Of a DNA stretch of 64,000 nucleotides, positions 59,870 through 64,000 are shown piece by piece. The position numbers and the translations under genes were made by a program. Under the pieces are notes generated by a model. The model had not been told where the DNA came from, made no database searches, and saw nothing but the letters and a program-made list of their open reading frames with translations. Position 1 is the first letter of the stretch; each line of letters opens with the position of its first letter. Origin of the DNA: Draconibacterium halophilum. Lineage in GTDB: Bacteria; Bacteroidota; Bacteroidia; Bacteroidales; Prolixibacteraceae. The stretch is from the NCBI RefSeq assembly GCF_010448835.1, contig NZ_CP048409.1, forward strand, positions 1,496,001 to 1,560,000, in the 5' to 3' direction.

Positions 59870-61162
59870 TTAAGCTAATCGTTTTAAAGCGTTTAAATTG
59901 GCTGCAATAATCTTATCGATGTCTTCATCTGAATGTGCATACGAAACAAACAAACACTCAAATTGCGACGGTGCAATGTAAATTCCACTTTCCAGCGAGA
60001 GTTTAAAATACTCGGCATAACGAGCAGTATCAGAACTCATCGATTCATCAAATGAGCTTACTTTTTCTTCGTCGGTGAAAAACAAGGTCATCATCGATCC
60101 CACACGATTTATAACTGCGCTAATTCTGGTTTCTTTTATATTGTTTCGAATACCTTCTTCCAGCTTTTTCGCTTTTCTTTCCAATTCCTGGTAAAAACCC
60201 GAAGTGTTCATAATCATTTTCAGCATCGTGCTTCCGGCAGCCATTGCCAATGGATTTCCCGACAGTGTTCCTGCCTGGTAAACTGGTCCTTCCGGAGCCA
60301 GCCGATCCATAATTTCTTTTTTGCCGCCATAAGCGCCAACGGGCAATCCACCACCAATAATTTTCCCCAGCGTGGTAATATCGGGCATTACATTGAAGTA
60401 TTCCTGTGCACCGCCTTTTGCCAAGCGGAAGCCGGTGATTACCTCGTCAAAAATTAGCAATGCACCATTTTTAGTGGCGATTTCACGCAGGCCTTCCAAA
60501 AATCCTTTTTCAGGAAGAACAACACCCATATTTCCGGCAACCGGTTCAACAATTATTGCGGCAATATTTTCGCCATTTTCTTTAAAAAGTTTTTCTACGG
60601 AAGCCAGATCGTTATAATCTGCCAATAAAGTATCCTTTGCATTTCCTTTCGTTACGCCCGGACTGTCAGGTAATCCCAGCGTAATAGCACCCGATCCTGC
60701 TTTAATCAGAAAACTGTCGCCGTGCCCGTGGAAATTTCCTGCGAACTTTACAATTTTATCCCGACCGGTGTAGCCGCGTGCCAGTCGTGCCGCACTCATT
60801 GTTGCTTCGGTTCCGGAGTTAACCATGCGCACTTTTTCTATTGATGGCACCATTTTAACGATCAGCTCTGCCATTTCGGTTTCGTACAAAGTTGGAGCAC
60901 CGTAGCTGGTTCCTTTTTGTGCGGCTTCGTTAATGGCCGACACAATTTCTGGATGCGCATGACCAAAGATTAGTGGTCCCCACGACGATACAAAATCAGT
61001 ATACTGATTACCGTCGATATCGACAATTTGTGATCCTTTGGCGCTGTCGATAAAAACAGGATTTAGATTGACACTTTTAAATGCACGTACCGGAGAATTA
61101 ACACCTCCCGGAATACTTAGCTGCGCTTGTTTGAATGCTTCTATACTTTTTGAAAACTGCAT
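59870..61162 (-). CDS. hemL: Glutamate-1-semialdehyde 2,1-aminomutase
   Basis: 430 residues, class III PLP aminotransferase fold: SIPGGVNSPVRAF at the N-terminus, MVNSGTEATMSAARLARG, FDEVITGFRLAKGGAQEYF and the PLP lysine in TTLGKIIGGGLPVGAYGG. It makes 5-aminolevulinate from glutamate-1-semialdehyde in the C5 pathway, after HemA. It lies 3 bp after hemB and 10 bp before hemE. Confidence 0.96.
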   Translation of the reverse strand: MQFSKSIEAFKQAQLSIPGGVNSPVRAFKSVNLNPVFIDSAKGSQIVDIDGNQYTDFVSSWGPLIFGHAHPEIVSAINEAAQKGTSYGAPTLYETEMAELIVKMVPSIEKVRMVNSGTEATMSAARLARGYTGRDKIVKFAGNFHGHGDSFLIKAGSGAITLGLPDSPGVTKGNAKDTLLADYNDLASVEKLFKENGENIAAIIVEPVAGNMGVVLPEKGFLEGLREIATKNGALLIFDEVITGFRLAKGGAQEYFNVMPDITTLGKIIGGGLPVGAYGGKKEIMDRLAPEGPVYQAGTLSGNPLAMAAGSTMLKMIMNTSGFYQELERKAKKLEEGIRNNIKETRISAVINRVGSMMTLFFTDEEKVSSFDESMSSDTARYAEYFKLSLESGIYIAPSQFECLFVSYAHSDEDIDKIIAANLNALKRLA

Positions 61163-61165
61163 GTT

Positions 61166-62149
61166 CTATCCTTTAATTCCGTTTAAAATTTTGGCTGCAT
61201 CAACAGCTGAATATGTAATAATAATATCGGCACCGGCTCTTTTTATCGAGGTGAGAATTTCCATCATTACCCGTGCGCCATCAATCCAGTCTTTCTCTGC
61301 AGCGGCTTTTAGCATCGAAAATTCGCCGCTAACATTGTAGGCTGCTGTTGGCATTTTGAATTCTGTTTTTACGCGGTATACAATATCGAGAAATGAAAGT
61401 GCCGGTTTTACCATTACAATGTCGGCACCTTCAGCAATGTCGAGTTCTACCTCACGCATGGCTTCGTCTGAATTAGCCGGGTTCATTTGGTAAGTGGCAC
61501 GGTTGCCAAATTTTGGTGCACTTTCGGCAGCTTCACGGAATGGCCCGTAAAATCCTGATGCGTATTTTGCTGAATACGCCATAATCGGAATTTTCTCGAA
61601 TTTATTTTCGTCCAATGCTTCACGGATTCGTCCAACACGTCCGTCCATCATATCGCTCGGAGCGATCATATCGGCACCGGCTTCTGCCAGCGAAACTGAT
61701 TGTGCCGCCAGCGTTTCAAGGGTGGTGTCGTTATCCACATCGCCATCAATTATGGTTCCGCAATGTCCGTGTGTGGTATACTCGCAGTTACACACATCGG
61801 CAATAATATACAAATCGGGAAGCTCTGCTTTTATAGCACGAATGGCTTGCTGTACAATGCCATTGTGCTGACAGGCAACAGTTCCGTCTTCGTCTTTTTC
61901 GGCCGGAATCCCAAACAAAAGAACTGCCTTCACTCCTGATTCGGCTACATTCTTACACTCCATTACCAGGTTTTCCACCGACAATTGAAAGTTGCCCGGC
62001 ATTGAGCTGATTGGGTTGCGAACGTTGGTTCCTGCGCAAACAAAAAGTGGCATCACCAGATCATCAACCGACAGTTTTGTTTCGGTTACCATGTCGCGTA
62101 AAACCGAATTGTATCTTAATCTTCTTAATCTTGTTTCAGGAAATAGCAT
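61166..62149 (-). CDS. hemB: Delta-aminolevulinic acid dehydratase (porphobilinogen synthase)
   Basis: 327 residues. Zinc-site cysteines in DVCNCEYTTHGHCG (about 118-131) and Schiff-base lysines in PIMAYSAKYASGFYGPFREAA and DIVMVKPALSFLD. It condenses two 5-aminolevulinates to porphobilinogen. The three-Cys motif marks the zinc-dependent class. It is between hemCD (10 bp upstream) and hemL (3 bp downstream). Confidence 0.96.
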   Translation of the reverse strand: MLFPETRLRRLRYNSVLRDMVTETKLSVDDLVMPLFVCAGTNVRNPISSMPGNFQLSVENLVMECKNVAESGVKAVLLFGIPAEKDEDGTVACQHNGIVQQAIRAIKAELPDLYIIADVCNCEYTTHGHCGTIIDGDVDNDTTLETLAAQSVSLAEAGADMIAPSDMMDGRVGRIREALDENKFEKIPIMAYSAKYASGFYGPFREAAESAPKFGNRATYQMNPANSDEAMREVELDIAEGADIVMVKPALSFLDIVYRVKTEFKMPTAAYNVSGEFSMLKAAAEKDWIDGARVMMEILTSIKRAGADIIITYSAVDAAKILNGIKG

Positions 62150-62159
62150 AGCGTAGTTT

Positions 62160-63872
62160 TTATTTTGTTTGATAATAGTCGATTATTGCTTTGTAAAGTC
62201 CTTCGGCATTCGAATCTTTTGCTGTAATCAGTGGCTCGGCACCACCTTGTCGAATGGCCTCTGAAGTTGTTTCTCCAATGCTGGCCATCTTTACTTCTGA
62301 AATATTCTCGGTGCAATAAAAGTGGCAGAAATTGTTAAAAGTAGATGGGCTTGTAAATACGATTAAATCGTAATGTTCATTTGAAATTGATTTTAGTATA
62401 TTAAGATCAGTACCCGGTGGTTTTACCGTTTGGTAAGTATTTATGCGTGTTACTGAATTTGCTTTCGATAATTCGGTCTCCAACTTGTCACCGGCCAAAT
62501 TTCCGAGTGCCAGCAGAATATTTTGGTTTTGAAGACTGTGTTTTTCCTTCAGTTCTTTTAACAGGCCGTCGGATGTATTTTCGTTTGCAGTAAAATAAGG
62601 TGCATAACCGTAATAATCTAATTCGGCTGCAGTGTTTTTGCCAATTACGCCAATTTTTAAATCGTTGGGCAAAGTAGTGTTGCCTTTTATTTCTATCAGT
62701 TGTTTAAAGAAACTGATAACACCATTTTTACTGGTGAAAATTACCCACTGAAACTGATCGAGTTCTTGCAAACATTTCTCTTCTGCAGCCATAAGTTGCC
62801 TCTGTTCAATTTGAATCATCGGCAGCGAAACAACTGAAGCGCCGGCTTTTGTTAGTAGCTCAGGAAGATCATTGTGAATATCTGCCGGACGTGTGGAAAT
62901 AATCACCTTATCTTTTAACGGAAGCTCCGTTTGAGCCGAAGGTAAATTTTCGTCTCTAATTGCATCAAGAATTTCTTTTCCGCCGGCATTGAATAATTTG
63001 TTCGCCAGTTCTTTTGAAATTTCATTGGCATTTTCAACTGGTCCGGTTGCTGTCTCTTTCAGGAATTTACTTCCGTCGATACTGGCAATAAAACCGGTTA
63101 TTTTTACCTGATCGCCGTCAATTTTACAAGTACTTCCTACCGGAATCTGGCAGCCGCCTTCCAAAGTATTCAGAAACACACGTTCTGCCGAACTTGTTAT
63201 CATCGTTTCCTTGTGATTGATCTGCGCGATAATAGCTTCAATCTCCAGATCGTTGTCTTTTATTTCAATGGCAATGGCACCTTGTCCACAGGCCGGTATC
63301 ATGGTTTTCGGATCAAGTATTTCTGTAATCGCTTCATCCATTTCAAGGCGTTGTAATCCAGCTCCTGCCATAATCATCGCATCGCAATAACCTTCATTCA
63401 TTTTACGAATGCGCGTGTTTACGTTGCCTCTAATCTCAACGATATTAAAATCGGGATTCAGTTTTAGCAATTGTGCTTTGCGTCGTAAACTTGAAGTTGC
63501 GATTGTATGCTCCGAAGTCAGTTCCGAAAGTTTTAAATGATCTTTACTTACCAATGCATCGTTAACCGTGCCTCTTTCCAGTACGGCTCCCAGTTTAGTC
63601 CCTTCAGGGAAAATTGTGGGGAGGTCTTTTAAACTATGTACTGCCATGTCAATTTCATCGTTGAACATGGCTACTTCCAGCTCTTTGGTAAACAATCCTT
63701 TGTCGCCTATTTTTGATAGCGGGACATCCAAAATTTTGTCGCCTTTAGTTTTTATAACGACAATCTCAAATTGCTTTTCAGGGAATTTCTGTACCAGTTC
63801 ATCTTTTACCCTATAAGCCTGATATAAGGCCAGTTTGCTGCCTCGTGTACCAATGCGAATCGTATGTTTCAT
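62160..63872 (-). CDS. hemC: HemC-HemD fusion: hydroxymethylbilane synthase / uroporphyrinogen-III synthase
   Basis: 570 residues. N-terminal HemC (about 1-305): TIRIGTRGSKLALYQA, SLKDLPT, SSLRRKAQL, EIRGNVNTRIRKMNEG, and the dipyrromethane-binding Cys in LEGGCQIPVG. The C-terminal HemD-like part (about 320-570: VIISTRPADIHNDLPELLTKAGASVVSLPMI; WVIFTSKNGV; FTSPSTFNNF) is too weakly conserved to be sure beyond architecture. The fusion would turn porphobilinogen into uroporphyrinogen III in one polypeptide. Start codon overlaps the hemA stop (ATGA), giving translational coupling. Confidence 0.92.
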   Translation of the reverse strand: MKHTIRIGTRGSKLALYQAYRVKDELVQKFPEKQFEIVVIKTKGDKILDVPLSKIGDKGLFTKELEVAMFNDEIDMAVHSLKDLPTIFPEGTKLGAVLERGTVNDALVSKDHLKLSELTSEHTIATSSLRRKAQLLKLNPDFNIVEIRGNVNTRIRKMNEGYCDAMIMAGAGLQRLEMDEAITEILDPKTMIPACGQGAIAIEIKDNDLEIEAIIAQINHKETMITSSAERVFLNTLEGGCQIPVGSTCKIDGDQVKITGFIASIDGSKFLKETATGPVENANEISKELANKLFNAGGKEILDAIRDENLPSAQTELPLKDKVIISTRPADIHNDLPELLTKAGASVVSLPMIQIEQRQLMAAEEKCLQELDQFQWVIFTSKNGVISFFKQLIEIKGNTTLPNDLKIGVIGKNTAAELDYYGYAPYFTANENTSDGLLKELKEKHSLQNQNILLALGNLAGDKLETELSKANSVTRINTYQTVKPPGTDLNILKSISNEHYDLIVFTSPSTFNNFCHFYCTENISEVKMASIGETTSEAIRQGGAEPLITAKDSNAEGLYKAIIDYYQTK

Positions 63873-64000
63873 GGAGCTATTTTGAACAGGTCGTTAACGA
63901 GTTCGATGTATTCTTTTTTACGCCCGTTATCGGTAATCGATTTTACGTTTTTGATCATCAGGCGAATAAATTTGTTGGTGATATGGTCGGCGTACATCGA
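63869..64000 (-). CDS. hemA: Glutamyl-tRNA reductase, C-terminal end (cut by window edge)
   Basis: Last 43 residues: SMYADHITNKFIRLMIKNVK, then SITDNGRKKEYIELVNDLFKIAP. This resembles the helical dimerisation domain at the C-terminus of HemA in Bacteroidota, and its place directly before hemC (overlapping ATGA) is the standard position. Catalytic domains lie outside the window, so the call depends mainly on context. Confidence 0.72.
   Translation of the reverse strand, partial: SMYADHITNKFIRLMIKNVKSITDNGRKKEYIELVNDLFKIAP

Noticed and set aside
1..64000. tRNA, rRNA, RNase P, tmRNA or SRP RNA genes
   Set aside because: None of the characteristic conserved motifs were found by eye on either strand in the gene-free stretches.

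Overview
The window reads as a chromosomal segment of a Bacteroidota bacterium. Support comes from recurrent TAnnTTTG -7 promoter boxes, type IX secretion (T9SS) C-terminal domains of both kinds, NigD-like and other lipoproteins with short lipoboxes, a DUF4290 protein, a Bacteroidota-type MurA with Asp at the usual catalytic Cys position, and a second EF-G paralog. The overall flavour suggests Marinilabiliales/Prolixibacteraceae, but that is inference. No prophage, insertion sequence, CRISPR, rRNA or tRNA gene was seen.

Layout. 1-5.9 kb (minus): start of dnaB, then PASTA protein-rluD-ddl, rpmH, and an OmpR-type response regulator with its kinase. 6.0-11.9 kb (plus): DUF1573 protein, meaB, lpdA and a FadL/OmpP1-like porin. 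12.1-14.7 kb (minus): three lipoproteins including a NigD-like protein and an inhibitory-type serpin. 14.9-20.6 kb (plus): an ECF sigma factor with a dual-membrane anti-sigma/beta-barrel protein, then pta-ackA. 20.9-35.9 kb (minus): a hybrid sensor kinase, transketolase, serA-type dehydrogenase, Crp/Fnr regulator, grpE-dnaJ, a TlpA-like thioredoxin, DUF4290-murA and a PcrA/UvrD helicase. 36.4-38.6 kb (plus): a CHU_C-type surface protein and a coiled-coil membrane protein. 38.8-48.9 kb: a 42-bp minisatellite and a roughly 3,090-residue modular T9SS surface protein broken by four single-base deletions, followed by a frameshifted EF-G2 gene (48.9-51.1 kb). 51.4-57.9 kb (plus): a sulfite reduction/siroheme operon. 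58.3-64 kb (minus): heme genes hemA-hemCD-hemB-hemL-hemE plus a small membrane protein.

The most interesting item is the leader of the sulfite-reduction operon. A 29-codon ORF (51494-51583) with four Cys and six Met codons is followed by mutually exclusive antiterminator (51569-51578 with 51619-51628) and terminator (51613-51647) helices. This is the layout of classical ribosome-mediated attenuation, here ahead of DUF2061, the siroheme dehydrogenase/chelatase, cysJ, cysI and uroporphyrinogen methyltransferase. A perfect CRP-like palindrome sits just upstream of the leader ORF.

How the genes work together: the convergent heme cluster makes uroporphyrinogen III (HemA, L, B, CD). CobA and the siroheme synthase divert it to siroheme for CysI, while HemE commits it to heme. 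Pta-AckA, Lpd and transketolase are central metabolism. The two-component system, hybrid kinase, ECF/anti-sigma pair and Crp/Fnr protein are the regulators present.

Caution: five apparent single-base losses lie between 39.2 and 49.6 kb, four of them in G runs. They could be sequencing or assembly errors, real mutations, or phase-variable tracts; sequence alone cannot decide.
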